Shown: piece after piece, positions 5,078-14,381 of the stretch
Layout: the number at the start of each line of letters is the position of its first letter
How positions within the stretch are numbered: position 1 is the stretch's first letter
NCBI GenBank assembly: GCA_947169755.1
Contig: CAMVQX010000026.1
Coordinates: forward strand, 1 to 14,409
DNA: 14,409 bases
Reading direction: 5' to 3'
Source: an uncultured bacterium
GTDB lineage: Bacteria; Cyanobacteriota; Vampirovibrionia; Gastranaerophilales; Gastranaerophilaceae
Position numbers and translations under genes: made by a program
Notes under the pieces: generated by a model
What the model was told of the DNA's origin: nothing
The model's database searches: none
What the model saw: only the letters and a program-made list of their open reading frames with translations

Positions 5078-7027
5078 ATGAAAAATTTTGTTGTTTTTAT
5101 TACATTTTTAATCTTTTTGGCACAAAATACTGCATTTGCAAATACTAATGATTTTATCGGCAGATGGGCAGAAAAAATATCCGAACGTGTTATTATGGAT
5201 ATTTATGCTAACCAAAATGATAATGAATATCAAATCTTTATTACTTGGAGAGAAGATAACCTTGCTCAAAAGGATGTTTATAGATTCAGAGGCAAATTGG
5301 ATTATAACGGAAATTTAAAGTATGAAAACGGTGTACATATTTATCGTTTTTATAACAAAACAAACAAGTTTGAAGATAAAATCGATTATATAAATGGCTC
5401 CGGTGAATTTAAAATAAACAATAATGAGATTATATGGCTTGATAATAAAGATAATAGTGAGTCTGTTTTTGTCCGTGCTAATAATGATTTAACAAAAGAT
5501 ACTACCGTAAAAAATAAGCTGTTTTCAATTACACTTCCTGAAGAATTAAAAAATTTATATGAAATACAAAAAGAAAAAGATAAAATCTCAATATACCATA
5601 AAGACTCAAAATATGCAGGATTTGGAGGATTTGCCTTTGGGATAAAAGCATACAAAAACCCATCAGCCCATGCTGTGCTTCCGGGTAGCATAAAACTTGG
5701 TGAATTAACAGATAAAAAAGATAATTTGTATGATATTGTTTTAAAACACCCGACAGATGTTCAATATGATTATACTAAAAGCCAAAAAGCACCCGACTCC
5801 TTTAAATTGCTTTATGATTTAGGCGATAAAGTAAATATTAAAGGTGTAAACGGTTCAACATACTTTAAAAATCAAGGCATGAGAGGCAAAGATTTATATA
5901 ATGATATTTTAGAAAAACATAAAACAGCACTAATTGAAAAATGGGATTCTAACAAGCTTGAAAAAGAAAATATGAGCTATATGTATAATATTCTCCCTCA
6001 AGACAAAATCGGATATGCATATTATGATATTAACGCTGACGGTATTGATGAGCTTGTAATTGGAGAAATTGCACAAGGAAATTGGAAAGGTGTAATTTAT
6101 GATATTTACACTATGGTTGATAGAAAACCTCGACATGTAATTAGCGGTGGACAAAGAGACAGATACTACGTTTGCGACAATTCTTTCGTTTGCAGGGAAT
6201 ATTCATCAGGTGCATTAGAAAGCGGTGTTGATATTTATAATTTAGTTGAAAATTCAGTTGAATTATTTCCGCAGATAAGTTTTAAATATGACGGATATGA
6301 AAATTCTAAAAATCCTTATTTTATTTCGTATAGTGATAAAAAATGGGAAAATTATCCGAAATATGAATACCAAGAAAGAAAAAAAGTCTTTGAAAAATAT
6401 GAAAGATTTGATTTTATTCCGCTAAATAATATAAAAATAAGCAATAAATTAAAGGATAAATATAAACCCCAAAAAGATTATTTTGACTATTCGGCAGTAT
6501 TAGAGGAATTTCCAAAAGATTACTATTATACAACCGTAAAAATCAACAAATCCAAAGAACGCATTTTAATTATTACTGATAAAGTAAATAAAAATAATAA
6601 TTCTAATCATGGTTTATTCTATTACTTTGCCCAAAACGGTTTTGTCTATCCGTTAGGACTAATCGAAAGCAAAACTCCGTTTACGCAATCAAAAAATTAT
6701 CTTTATTATAATGACGGAAATAAAGATATAGAATTTTATATGTCAGATAGAAAGCTTGAAACAATTAAATCCAAAGTAAAGAATAAAGAACCTAGAAAAA
6801 ATATTAATTTTGATTTAATTAAAAGTGCAGATAAATTCGCAGGAGATTTTGGTTCTCCTGCCGGAGATGATATTAAGAAAGTTACAATGGACGGATTTTA
6901 TTTTGAATATCATAAAGGACAGTACAAAAAGGAATACATAAAGAACTTAATGAAAGAATGTATAAAAGACGGAGTAAAAACACAAGTTCAAATGTACTGT
7001 TGCATGGTAAAAAAATTACATAGATAA
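5078..7027 (+). CDS. Secreted protein of unknown function with a Ca-binding-type DxNxDG motif
   Basis: The 649-residue protein has a signal peptide (residues 1-22, ending in the site TAFA) and is likely periplasmic or surface-bound. Residues about 25-135 form a beta-rich domain starting FIGRWAEK, with repeated short strands as in small lipocalin-like bacterial domains. A region around 175-245 contains GGFAFGIKAY and LYDIVLKHPTDVQYDY. DINADGIDELVIG at 317-329 matches the D-x-N-x-D-G calcium loop seen in FG-GAP/VCBS and dockerin-like repeats; only one copy is evident. The rest is Lys/Tyr/Asn-rich without a recognised motif. The C-terminus has CC (…MYCCMVKK). A clean AAGGA (5065-5069) precedes the ATG. 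Anomalous DNA on both sides suggests an accessory insertion. Family architecture resembles uncharacterised secreted proteins of gut anaerobes; no enzymatic function is claimed. Confidence 0.75.
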   Translation: MKNFVVFITFLIFLAQNTAFANTNDFIGRWAEKISERVIMDIYANQNDNEYQIFITWREDNLAQKDVYRFRGKLDYNGNLKYENGVHIYRFYNKTNKFEDKIDYINGSGEFKINNNEIIWLDNKDNSESVFVRANNDLTKDTTVKNKLFSITLPEELKNLYEIQKEKDKISIYHKDSKYAGFGGFAFGIKAYKNPSAHAVLPGSIKLGELTDKKDNLYDIVLKHPTDVQYDYTKSQKAPDSFKLLYDLGDKVNIKGVNGSTYFKNQGMRGKDLYNDILEKHKTALIEKWDSNKLEKENMSYMYNILPQDKIGYAYYDINADGIDELVIGEIAQGNWKGVIYDIYTMVDRKPRHVISGGQRDRYYVCDNSFVCREYSSGALESGVDIYNLVENSVELFPQISFKYDGYENSKNPYFISYSDKKWENYPKYEYQERKKVFEKYERFDFIPLNNIKISNKLKDKYKPQKDYFDYSAVLEEFPKDYYYTTVKINKSKERILIITDKVNKNNNSNHGLFYYFAQNGFVYPLGLIESKTPFTQSKNYLYYNDGNKDIEFYMSDRKLETIKSKVKNKEPRKNINFDLIKSADKFAGDFGSPAGDDIKKVTMDGFYFEYHKGQYKKEYIKNLMKECIKDGVKTQVQMYCCMVKKLHR

Positions 7028-7105
7028 TGCACTGAGTGTACTTAAGCCTACGCAAAAAACGATGATAAGAAATACTTTGCAAGTCGGATTTAGACCGCTT
7101 TTCAT
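7016..7105 (-). pseudogene. Signal-peptide-like 29-codon remnant
   Basis: On the minus strand an ATG at 7105 opens a frame starting MKSGLNPTCK and continuing VFLIIVFCVGLSTLSALSM before a TAA. This is a textbook signal-peptide shape: a charged start, a long hydrophobic core, then small residues. It stops straight away, and its last 12 bases overlap the 3' end of the 649-residue gene. There is no good ribosome binding site. It may be the 5' stub of a secreted-protein gene whose body was replaced, or a chance frame in AT-rich DNA. The translation is certain; the interpretation is not. Confidence 0.25.
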
Positions 7106-7307
7106 CGCAAATGCAAAAGAACAGAGATTTTGAGAAATTTTTTGGCACAAAGAATTGCACCTGCATCGTTTTGGATTAAAAATTTATAATTTCTAGTTCT
7201 ATAGAATTCTTTATCCTTTTCTGATCTTTTTTTGCCAAATCCTATTTGTTATGGAATTATATATATGCAAGATATTATCATGCAAACCAATATATTTAAG
7301 CTTTCCA
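7106..7307. other. AT-rich convergent gap with no gene
   Basis: This stretch lies between the 3' ends of the 649-residue gene and the DUF1858-type gene. It shows no credible gene, tRNA or strong GC hairpin. It does hold small palindromes (TTCTATAGAA at 7197-7206; a TGCA…TGCA dyad at 7266-7284) and T runs around 7226-7233 that could help end transcription from the left. Confidence 0.4.
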
Positions 7308-7514
7308 TTATTTAGAATTAACATATTTGCTTAGTTCTGTAATCAAAACATCTAAATCTACGTGATGTGTCTTTGCACATTCTTCGATGGGGTCATTATT
7401 TCTAGCAGCGCAATCTGCACACATCATTCCATATTTTTTTAAAACGAATAGTGTTAAAAAGTTTGCTCTTATGATTTCTGACATTTTTGTATTTTTTGTA
7501 ATTATTATTGACAT
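7308..7514 (-). CDS. DUF1858 / hybrid-cluster-protein-associated redox-disulfide domain protein
   Basis: The 68-residue cytoplasmic protein consists of a single domain. Its core reads YGMMCADCAARNNDPIEECA, with CxxC (C32, C35) preceded by GM and followed by the acidic helix ending DVLITELSKYVN. This matches the DUF1858 family (also TIGR03980, the prismane-associated redox disulfide domain), whose members carry a conserved CxxC and are thought to act in thiol redox chemistry, often near hybrid cluster protein genes. A third cysteine, C46, follows. The ATG has GAGG five bases upstream, placed directly after the stop codon of the 1774-residue gene, so the two are very likely co-transcribed. No hybrid cluster protein gene is in the window. 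Its pairing with a giant exported protein is unusual; the link may be accidental or involve cysteine chemistry. Confidence 0.8.
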   Translation of the reverse strand: MSIIITKNTKMSEIIRANFLTLFVLKKYGMMCADCAARNNDPIEECAKTHHVDLDVLITELSKYVNSK

Positions 7515-7524
7515 ATATACCTCA

Positions 7525-10500
7525 CTATTCTTTAGGGACTTCTAACCATGTTATGTCCCCAACATCTTTCAATTTAGTTGGATTGTGATAACTACAATGT
7601 ACAGCGTTGACATAAACTTCTTCTCTGTGAATATTACCCAAAAAGTCAATTGTGTTTTGAACTCTTGTTAAGTCTTTATTTGGAACATGTATATCTCCAG
7701 AGTAGAATAAAACTTTAGTATCTTGATTTCCCGTTACTTTTTCCGCAAGAATATTCATGTATTTGAAAAAGTTATCTCTTATTTCTTTCACTTCTACATT
7801 ATAATCCATACCTTTAGTAAATTCCTTATTTAATTCGATATTATCCATTATAATAGTAGGTTTGTCATCAACTTTTGCAATGAATATTCTTGACATTCCT
7901 ACTACTTCACCGTTATTATCATATAATTCTACAACATTATATGATGTATTCAACATGTATACTGCCATAGAACCACCATTTGTTCTATCTAATGCAGTAC
8001 AACAACTTGTTTTGGAACCTAAAAACATATCTTCTTGTGGGTTTCTATCCCACATTCTTATATGGCATTTTTTCCCAGCTACTTCAAATTTTACATCCGC
8101 AATATCTGGTTTAAGCCACTGCTCGTAATCTACGCCATTACTTTCAAAAGTATGTTTAGTTTCTAAATTAGTTTGCCCGTACTTATTGTTAGGATTATTG
8201 ATAAATTCATTAAAATTACCTCTTGATGCTGCTTTTACTACATCTGAAAGTTCACCTTCATCTCTAGCTGGAGTAATGTATAATAAAGACAAGTACTTCT
8301 CGTTCCAATTAGTGTTTTCTGGATTAAGACGATCTACTTCATCAGGTGATAACCCCTTTTTTAATAATATTGCTTTTAATGTATCATCATGTAGTTTCTC
8401 GCTATCAAGAATAAATGCCCCTTTCTTCAATGGGGTTTTGTACTTATTTATATCAAAATTTTCAATAACAGAAGTTGCGCAATTAATTAAATTAATCATA
8501 TCAATTTTTTGTTGACCTGTCAGTTTATCGGGCTGTCCAAGTTTATTTATTCTTTTACCATTTCTTATTACATCAGAAAGTATTTTTTTCGCTTTAGTAC
8601 TTAATTCATCTATTCCTTTTATTTTTTCTTCGAATATTGTGAATCGTTTATCTAATAATAATTTTACAGTTTCAATATCTGTAGCCGAAATTGCATTTAA
8701 AATTGTCTGAAAATTGTCATCAATATTGTGTACTATTGTCTCATTTATTTGTTCAACTGTTGCTTTATCTGTATCTGAAAGGCTATTGAACAAGTTTTTT
8801 TCGGATCCTTTTTTACGAAAATCGCATAATGCCTCAATGATTTTTTCTTCATAATGTCCATTGATATAATCTTGAGGTTTTGAATCGACATATTGGAATA
8901 TTTTTGAAACTTCGAAAAAGTAGTTTGCTAATGCATTTGTTGATAAATTTGGTATAAATATCAAATTATTAACATCATCACTATTAATATATTCCTCTAC
9001 TTTTTTAACAAATTCTGGATTAGTGTTTTGACATCTCATAGACACTTGTTTTAATAATTTGTCTTTGTTTGCTAATATATCTGTTAGTATTTGATTAGTA
9101 CTTTCAATATTCTCACTGCATTTTAATGTTTTTAAGATGAATTCATCATCCAGATAATTTGTAGATTTCATTTTATTTGCAATAAAATCTAAATTTGATA
9201 CTTCAATATGATTTAATCCTCCATCCAGGTGGTTCCAAGTAATCCCAAGTAACCTATTAGCAATATCTTCCTCGTAATTAACTGCTTTTTTATAAAATTC
9301 TATCATTAAATCAGATCTAATTTGGGTTAGACCAATTCTATTTGCTACATCTACAATATATATTCTACTTAGAGCATCTTTAAATTTTGTTTTAACCTCA
9401 TTAGGAACATCGTTTAAGACCGACATACTCTTTTCTAAAATCTCATAACTTACGACATCGAACATGTCTGCAGGAACATCGCCGAAACTTTCAATTAAAT
9501 CTTCATGTTCTAAAAATAGTAATGCTTTATCTTTGTGCTCTATAATTGTCCTTAATCCATATTTACATAATTTAGGATTATCAGCTATTGCTTTAGTCAA
9601 ACTTTCTAATTCATTTGGCTTTAATTCTGCTAATTTATTATTTAATTTAAAATCATTGAATGTATAGTTGTATGAAATTTCTCCTCCATTATTTTTGAAA
9701 TATGCGAAGACTAAGTCCGTTTGTTCTTGTGTTAGTGGTTTTCTTTGAACACCCCTCGATTGTTCTCCATCTCCGAGGAAAAATCTTTTAGCGTAGTCCC
9801 AATCCAAATTTTTAAAGTCTGCGTTGAGTCCTAGTAATTTAGTTGTTATTTCCGGAGCTTCAGATAAGATATCTATAAATGGCCAACATTCAACAAATGA
9901 ATTATTATAACCATCAAAAACTCCCTTTTCTAATGCAAGTACTAAATTTGCACGAAAATCGTTGTCTCGCTCACTGAATAATTTCATAACATTTAAGGCA
10001 TTTGATAAATTGCAGAATGTCAAATTCGAACCGTATCGTTCATTTAGTTTTTTAACATATTGTAAATTTACTTCGTCCACAGATTTGAGAAATTTACATA
10101 ATTGGCTAACATCATAATGATCATTACTTATACTAATATCAGTTAAAGCGTTAAATGCTTCAACTTGCACTTCAGTTAATGGCAGTTTTAAATCAAACAT
10201 TCCTCTTTCAAAATAATAATCAGATTTATCTATTATACCTCGTTCTATGCATTTTTCGACAAAATTAATTGAAGGCTTAGGATTTTTAATAAATTCTTCA
10301 TAATTTTCAAATTTAGCATCTTTGAATTCTTTAATAAAGAAATTGCGCAATTCAGGTTCTATATCATATATAGCTTCTGTAATATCTAGAGCTTTATTAT
10401 AACCTTCATAATCTACTACATCTGAATGTTTGTCGTAGTCATAACTCATAAAAAGTTTTTGTATATTTGAAATTTCATTAACCGTATAACCCTTATCAAA

Positions 10501-12849
10501 AAGAGTCATTACTCTAGTTGTGTCAAATTTCCCTTCTGAATTCTTTATTAAATCAACTAATTTAAGTATTGCATATTCATCAGAGAATATTTCAGGTTCA
10601 TTTGATACAACATGTTTAATAAATTCGTTTAAACGTATAATATCTTCTTTTGAAGCTGAACCTTTAGTACTAAATGTTTTATCTAGCGCTTTATTAATAA
10701 TTGCTTCTGGTGGGGGGTAGCTAGATTCTTTATTTAGATCTCTCATTGTTTTAATTAATTCAATTGCTTCTGCCGGAACTTCATCTCCATTTTTTAAATA
10801 GGATATGATTTCTGAAATATTACGATCCCCACCATCATAATATTTGCTAAACATGTTTGATACAGCAATGCCTGCTTCTTCTTCAGTTAGAGGTTTATTT
10901 TGTTTAATTTTGTCAATTGTAGAATCTGTAACAGACATTTGATGTTGCATGTCTTTAGCCAATTGTTCTCTTTGATCTTTACTTGACATAAGCATGTCCC
11001 AAATTTGCGATTCATTAAATGGCTTATTGGTTTTAGTTATATATTCTTCAATTGTTTTTGCAAAATCAAGATTTTCAGGTGTTATTGCATCTGCATAATA
11101 CCAACGTTTTAGGAATAAGTCGATATTATCATTTACAAATTCAGCCCCTTTATTATTTATAAAACTTTTGAATGCATAATTTATTTTTTTACGATCTCTT
11201 TCGGTGAGATCTTTTCTACTGTCAAAATATTTCTGAAGATTTTTATTAATATTAATTTCTGCTTTTATATTATCAATATTCTCTTCAACTTCTATTGCCC
11301 TATACAAAAATCCGGTTTTATCATCAATTGTCATATTACTATCTTTTAAAAGATTATAAATTTCAAGTAATGCTGGAGCATTTTCAGAATTTATATTATC
11401 AAATAATGATATGCCAAAAAAGTCATTTAAAAATTCTTTGTCATTTTTTACTGCATTGAAAAAGTCTTTGCATGCTTCTAAATCCAATGTCCCGCTATCG
11501 ATATCTTCTTTCAGTACATCAATTAAACCCTCATCAACACCCAAAGATTTCAGATGATTTATAATACTTTCTCCTGTTAATGAAGTATTATCTATTACTT
11601 CATCTGTATTTTGATTTGTTTGAGTTTGCTCTTCAGGTTTATATTCCATTCTAATACTAGGTCTTGTAGGATCTGCTGACCATTCATTATATTTTTTCAG
11701 ATATGCCTGCATCAATTGTGTTTTTTCTTCGCCATTCGGAAGTTTTTTAATCTCATCACGAATTGAAACAAAGGTCTCTCTGTCGTTAGCCGTTTCTAAT
11801 CTTTGTAATATACTTGACTCTTGAGATTTATTTTGACGCTGTGGAGTTTGAGAAGTTGGATCAGCTTTTTCGTTATTACTAACTTTTTCTTCTTTATTAG
11901 TATTTAAACTTTCATCTGTTCTGGTAGGTGTTTTATTCTCAGACTTTTGTTCTTTTTGGGTTGTCCTTGTACTTAAATTTTGTCCTTCTAATTCACTATA
12001 ATTAGCAGTTACCCTTTCAAGCATCGCTGTTGCAAGTTGATTTGCATCTTCAAATTTACCGACAGGAAGTCCGTCTATATCAACGATATATTGAGTTTTT
12101 TGAGGAGTTTTAATTTCTTTAATATTCCAATTCTTAACTCCTGATTTTTCAATTGCCGCATCTAAATTTGCTCTTGAAGTTGCAGTATGTGCTTTAGCAC
12201 CGAGCATATATTCTAAAACGTGGTTCATTAATTTTAATTTAGAAAGCATTTGTCCCTGTTCAGAAAGTGCATCTTTAAGATTTGCACCTTCAGTTGCAAC
12301 TTCTAATCCTGTAAATGCCGCTACATCTGTTAAGAGTGCTCCGCCTTTTGTAAGAACTGTATTTCCACCTTTCATAAAGTTTTGGAGTAATTTATCGCCG
12401 GAAATACTTGTTGTTTGAATTGCTCCATTTACAGTTTTAGTTCCACCTTCAAATAATCTTGCAGTTGCACCGATTTTACCAAGTGATCTTGAAACTGCCT
12501 GTGCCATTGGAGCTCCAACATATGCACCGAAGAAAATATATTTAGCAGAACCTTTGGTGCTTTCCCAAAGTTCTTCGCCATTTACACCACGTTCACTTGT
12601 AGCTTGGTTTAGTAATGTCAAACCAACATCTGTTGCAAGAGTACCACTTGTCATTGCAAATTTAATTCCCTGTTGCACAGCAGCTTGCCCATATCTAGCA
12701 ACAAGTGTTCGAACTAAGTTTGCTGCTGCCCCGCTTGCTTCAGCACTTCCAGCAGCTGCCCCCATTATTTCTGCCATAGCAGGGCTTCTTGTAATTAATA
12801 TTGATATAATTGTTATAATGGCAAGTTTAACCGCCTGTTGCTTTTGCAT
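7525..12849 (-). CDS. Giant exported protein with helical body and C-terminal KTSCC domain, unknown function
   Basis: The family is not recognised. The 1774-residue product has a signal peptide or N-terminal anchor (about 7-26, hydrophobic core LAIITIISILIT, site PAMA). An Ala/Gly-rich, possibly membrane-interacting segment covers 28-220, followed by a short beta-like patch (KTQYIVDIDGLPVGKF, 251-266). A Thr/Asn/Lys/Gln-rich linker runs from 290 to 346, then about 1150 residues of mostly helical, acidic sequence without clear repeats. The C-terminal ~200 residues differ: strands, C1595, WDRNPQ (1600-1605), GSKTSCC with C1616 and C1617, GEVVGMSRIFI, IIMDNIEL (1666-1673), and HCSYH (1751-1755). 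This looks like a globular catalytic or binding domain. The strand pattern faintly recalls acetyltransferases, but no acyl-CoA loop is present. The start overlaps the upstream gene by 23 bp with no clear ribosome binding site, implying translational coupling. Confidence 0.7.
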   Translation of the reverse strand: MQKQQAVKLAIITIISILITRSPAMAEIMGAAAGSAEASGAAANLVRTLVARYGQAAVQQGIKFAMTSGTLATDVGLTLLNQATSERGVNGEELWESTKGSAKYIFFGAYVGAPMAQAVSRSLGKIGATARLFEGGTKTVNGAIQTTSISGDKLLQNFMKGGNTVLTKGGALLTDVAAFTGLEVATEGANLKDALSEQGQMLSKLKLMNHVLEYMLGAKAHTATSRANLDAAIEKSGVKNWNIKEIKTPQKTQYIVDIDGLPVGKFEDANQLATAMLERVTANYSELEGQNLSTRTTQKEQKSENKTPTRTDESLNTNKEEKVSNNEKADPTSQTPQRQNKSQESSILQRLETANDRETFVSIRDEIKKLPNGEEKTQLMQAYLKKYNEWSADPTRPSIRMEYKPEEQTQTNQNTDEVIDNTSLTGESIINHLKSLGVDEGLIDVLKEDIDSGTLDLEACKDFFNAVKNDKEFLNDFFGISLFDNINSENAPALLEIYNLLKDSNMTIDDKTGFLYRAIEVEENIDNIKAEININKNLQKYFDSRKDLTERDRKKINYAFKSFINNKGAEFVNDNIDLFLKRWYYADAITPENLDFAKTIEEYITKTNKPFNESQIWDMLMSSKDQREQLAKDMQHQMSVTDSTIDKIKQNKPLTEEEAGIAVSNMFSKYYDGGDRNISEIISYLKNGDEVPAEAIELIKTMRDLNKESSYPPPEAIINKALDKTFSTKGSASKEDIIRLNEFIKHVVSNEPEIFSDEYAILKLVDLIKNSEGKFDTTRVMTLFDKGYTVNEISNIQKLFMSYDYDKHSDVVDYEGYNKALDITEAIYDIEPELRNFFIKEFKDAKFENYEEFIKNPKPSINFVEKCIERGIIDKSDYYFERGMFDLKLPLTEVQVEAFNALTDISISNDHYDVSQLCKFLKSVDEVNLQYVKKLNERYGSNLTFCNLSNALNVMKLFSERDNDFRANLVLALEKGVFDGYNNSFVECWPFIDILSEAPEITTKLLGLNADFKNLDWDYAKRFFLGDGEQSRGVQRKPLTQEQTDLVFAYFKNNGGEISYNYTFNDFKLNNKLAELKPNELESLTKAIADNPKLCKYGLRTIIEHKDKALLFLEHEDLIESFGDVPADMFDVVSYEILEKSMSVLNDVPNEVKTKFKDALSRIYIVDVANRIGLTQIRSDLMIEFYKKAVNYEEDIANRLLGITWNHLDGGLNHIEVSNLDFIANKMKSTNYLDDEFILKTLKCSENIESTNQILTDILANKDKLLKQVSMRCQNTNPEFVKKVEEYINSDDVNNLIFIPNLSTNALANYFFEVSKIFQYVDSKPQDYINGHYEEKIIEALCDFRKKGSEKNLFNSLSDTDKATVEQINETIVHNIDDNFQTILNAISATDIETVKLLLDKRFTIFEEKIKGIDELSTKAKKILSDVIRNGKRINKLGQPDKLTGQQKIDMINLINCATSVIENFDINKYKTPLKKGAFILDSEKLHDDTLKAILLKKGLSPDEVDRLNPENTNWNEKYLSLLYITPARDEGELSDVVKAASRGNFNEFINNPNNKYGQTNLETKHTFESNGVDYEQWLKPDIADVKFEVAGKKCHIRMWDRNPQEDMFLGSKTSCCTALDRTNGGSMAVYMLNTSYNVVELYDNNGEVVGMSRIFIAKVDDKPTIIMDNIELNKEFTKGMDYNVEVKEIRDNFFKYMNILAEKVTGNQDTKVLFYSGDIHVPNKDLTRVQNTIDFLGNIHREEVYVNAVHCSYHNPTKLKDVGDITWLEVPKE

Positions 12850-14350
12850 CCATAACTTTTTCTGTTAATTCATCAGGCACAAAATCAGTTCCATACATAG
12901 CTTTATATTGTGATTTATAATCTTCTTGAATTTGGTCAAATGTTTTACCATCAAGAATGGCTTTGTTTAATTTTTCTGTATCTTCTTTAATTCCTGAAAT
13001 TGCCTTTATTGTTGCATCTGCATTTCCAATAGTGCCATTTAAAATCATATCAACGGCTTCTTGATCGTTATTAAAATATTGCAATAATAATTTATTCGCA
13101 TTTACAATGTGGCTTGCAGGATTTAAACCTTCACTCTGTGCCGGAGAGTGAACCAATGCATCTTGTTCTGATTGATACATTCTAACTTCTTGCATTGCTT
13201 TATTTAAGATATCAATTCTCTGTTTCATGATTTGTGCATTTTGGTATTGTTCTGTTGATTGTTGGAATTGAACAGAATTTTCCAAATTGTATTGATGTCC
13301 CATATCTTTCTTAAAATCTGTTTCAAAACTTCTGAAAAACATTTCGGGATTATTTCTCATTACATTCAAATTGTCATCTGTTCTCAAAGCTTTATTATAA
13401 TTTGGCTCAAACTTTTTAGATAATTCGTAGAAACTTTGGTATTCTTCCTCTGTTCCATTCCAAACATTCTTGATTGAATTCCAAAGCTCGCCAGCTCCGG
13501 CATTGATTGCGGCACCAACATCATCTAATATCCCCATTGATTCAAGTGCTTCTTTGGCAGCTGCATGAGTTTGTACATAATGATCTAATACGAAATCTCG
13601 AACAGCAACATCAGCTTGTCCTCTTTCGGATAGTTCTAATTCGTGTCGTTCTACTGAATTCTTAGTAACTGTTAAATCTTCTACTTTGTGTTCGCTCAAA
13701 TACTGTTGACGAAACATTTCATAGTTTGGAATAACTTCTACTGTATTTTTTGCATCAATCTTACTTTTTTGACTTGCACGCTGCTTTATTTGAGCAACTA
13801 CATTGTTGTATTCTTTCTTAATTAATTTTTCTAATTCATCTTTTGTATACTTTTGATCATAATTTTCATTCATAAAATATATAGTTTCAACAGTAGAGTC
13901 TTTTTGATCAAATTTTTTAAATTTATAATCACCATCTGCATAATAAGAAATTAATAATACTGAACCATCTTTATATCTAGTTTCAACTTCTTTTCCACCA
14001 TCTAAAAGAGGGGTTTCTTTTATATCAACTATATCCTCACTCGCTAAGGAAATTGATTGTACAAATCCCATAAAGTCTGCATTATTAATTCCGGCTTGAT
14101 GTTTAAATAAACTTGCAACTTGCTTATTTTCAGCTGGATCAAGAGTTTTGTCAGCTCCTGCAAATTTTGTTAAACCTTTAAAAATTCCGCCTAATTCTTC
14201 TGTTTCTAGAGTTCCGTTACCGTTGACATCATAAGCATCAAAAAGGTTATGAAACTTTGTGTCCATTTGTTCTTTTCGCACACCGTGTTTTGCATTATTC
14301 AAATGTTCTTTTTTTCCATTATTGTTGATCCAAAAGTCGTTGAAACCCAT
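12827..14350 (-). CDS. EF-hand-containing protein of unknown function
   Basis: The 507-residue protein has no signal peptide. Near the N-terminus it carries one canonical EF-hand loop, DVNGNGTLETEE (41-52; D1, N3, N5, G6, L8 and E12 all correct), flanked by helices. A degenerate second hand lies around 67-78, where position 12 is not acidic. Residues about 105-165 form short strands of the type RYKDGSVLLISYYADGDYKF, like YD-type or tail repeats. Residues 170-200 form a charged helix. The rest is helical, including INAGAGELWNSIKNVWNGT (282-300). Calcium binding is expected from the loop; the role is unknown. AAGGTG five bases before the ATG fixes the start. It is the first gene of the operon, and its last codons overlap the start of the 1774-residue gene. 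Gly/Asn-rich EF-hand proteins of this style are common in gut Melainabacteria (recollection, not checked). Confidence 0.75.
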   Translation of the reverse strand: MGFNDFWINNNGKKEHLNNAKHGVRKEQMDTKFHNLFDAYDVNGNGTLETEELGGIFKGLTKFAGADKTLDPAENKQVASLFKHQAGINNADFMGFVQSISLASEDIVDIKETPLLDGGKEVETRYKDGSVLLISYYADGDYKFKKFDQKDSTVETIYFMNENYDQKYTKDELEKLIKKEYNNVVAQIKQRASQKSKIDAKNTVEVIPNYEMFRQQYLSEHKVEDLTVTKNSVERHELELSERGQADVAVRDFVLDHYVQTHAAAKEALESMGILDDVGAAINAGAGELWNSIKNVWNGTEEEYQSFYELSKKFEPNYNKALRTDDNLNVMRNNPEMFFRSFETDFKKDMGHQYNLENSVQFQQSTEQYQNAQIMKQRIDILNKAMQEVRMYQSEQDALVHSPAQSEGLNPASHIVNANKLLLQYFNNDQEAVDMILNGTIGNADATIKAISGIKEDTEKLNKAILDGKTFDQIQEDYKSQYKAMYGTDFVPDELTEKVMDAKATGG

Positions 14351-14381
14351 TTCTACACCTTTTACTTAAGAGGTATGTCTA

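Noticed and set aside
7060..7107. CGATGA / TCATCG inverted repeat as a terminator
   Set aside because: The stem is short, the loop is about 36 bases, and no T run follows.
6882..7166. A 94-codon minus-strand frame over the end of the 649-residue gene
   Set aside because: Largely antisense to a real gene, with a low-quality composition; only the different-frame signal-peptide stub at 7105-7016 was kept, at low confidence.
7308..7514. Calling the small downstream protein an immunity protein of a toxin pair
   Set aside because: It matches the DUF1858 redox-disulfide family, which is not known for immunity, and the toxin activity of the neighbour is unproven.
7525..8100. Assigning the giant protein's C-terminus to the GNAT acetyltransferases
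   Set aside because: Strands such as GEVVGMSRIFI resemble GNAT core strands, but the acyl-CoA-binding (Q/R)xxGxG/A loop is not present.
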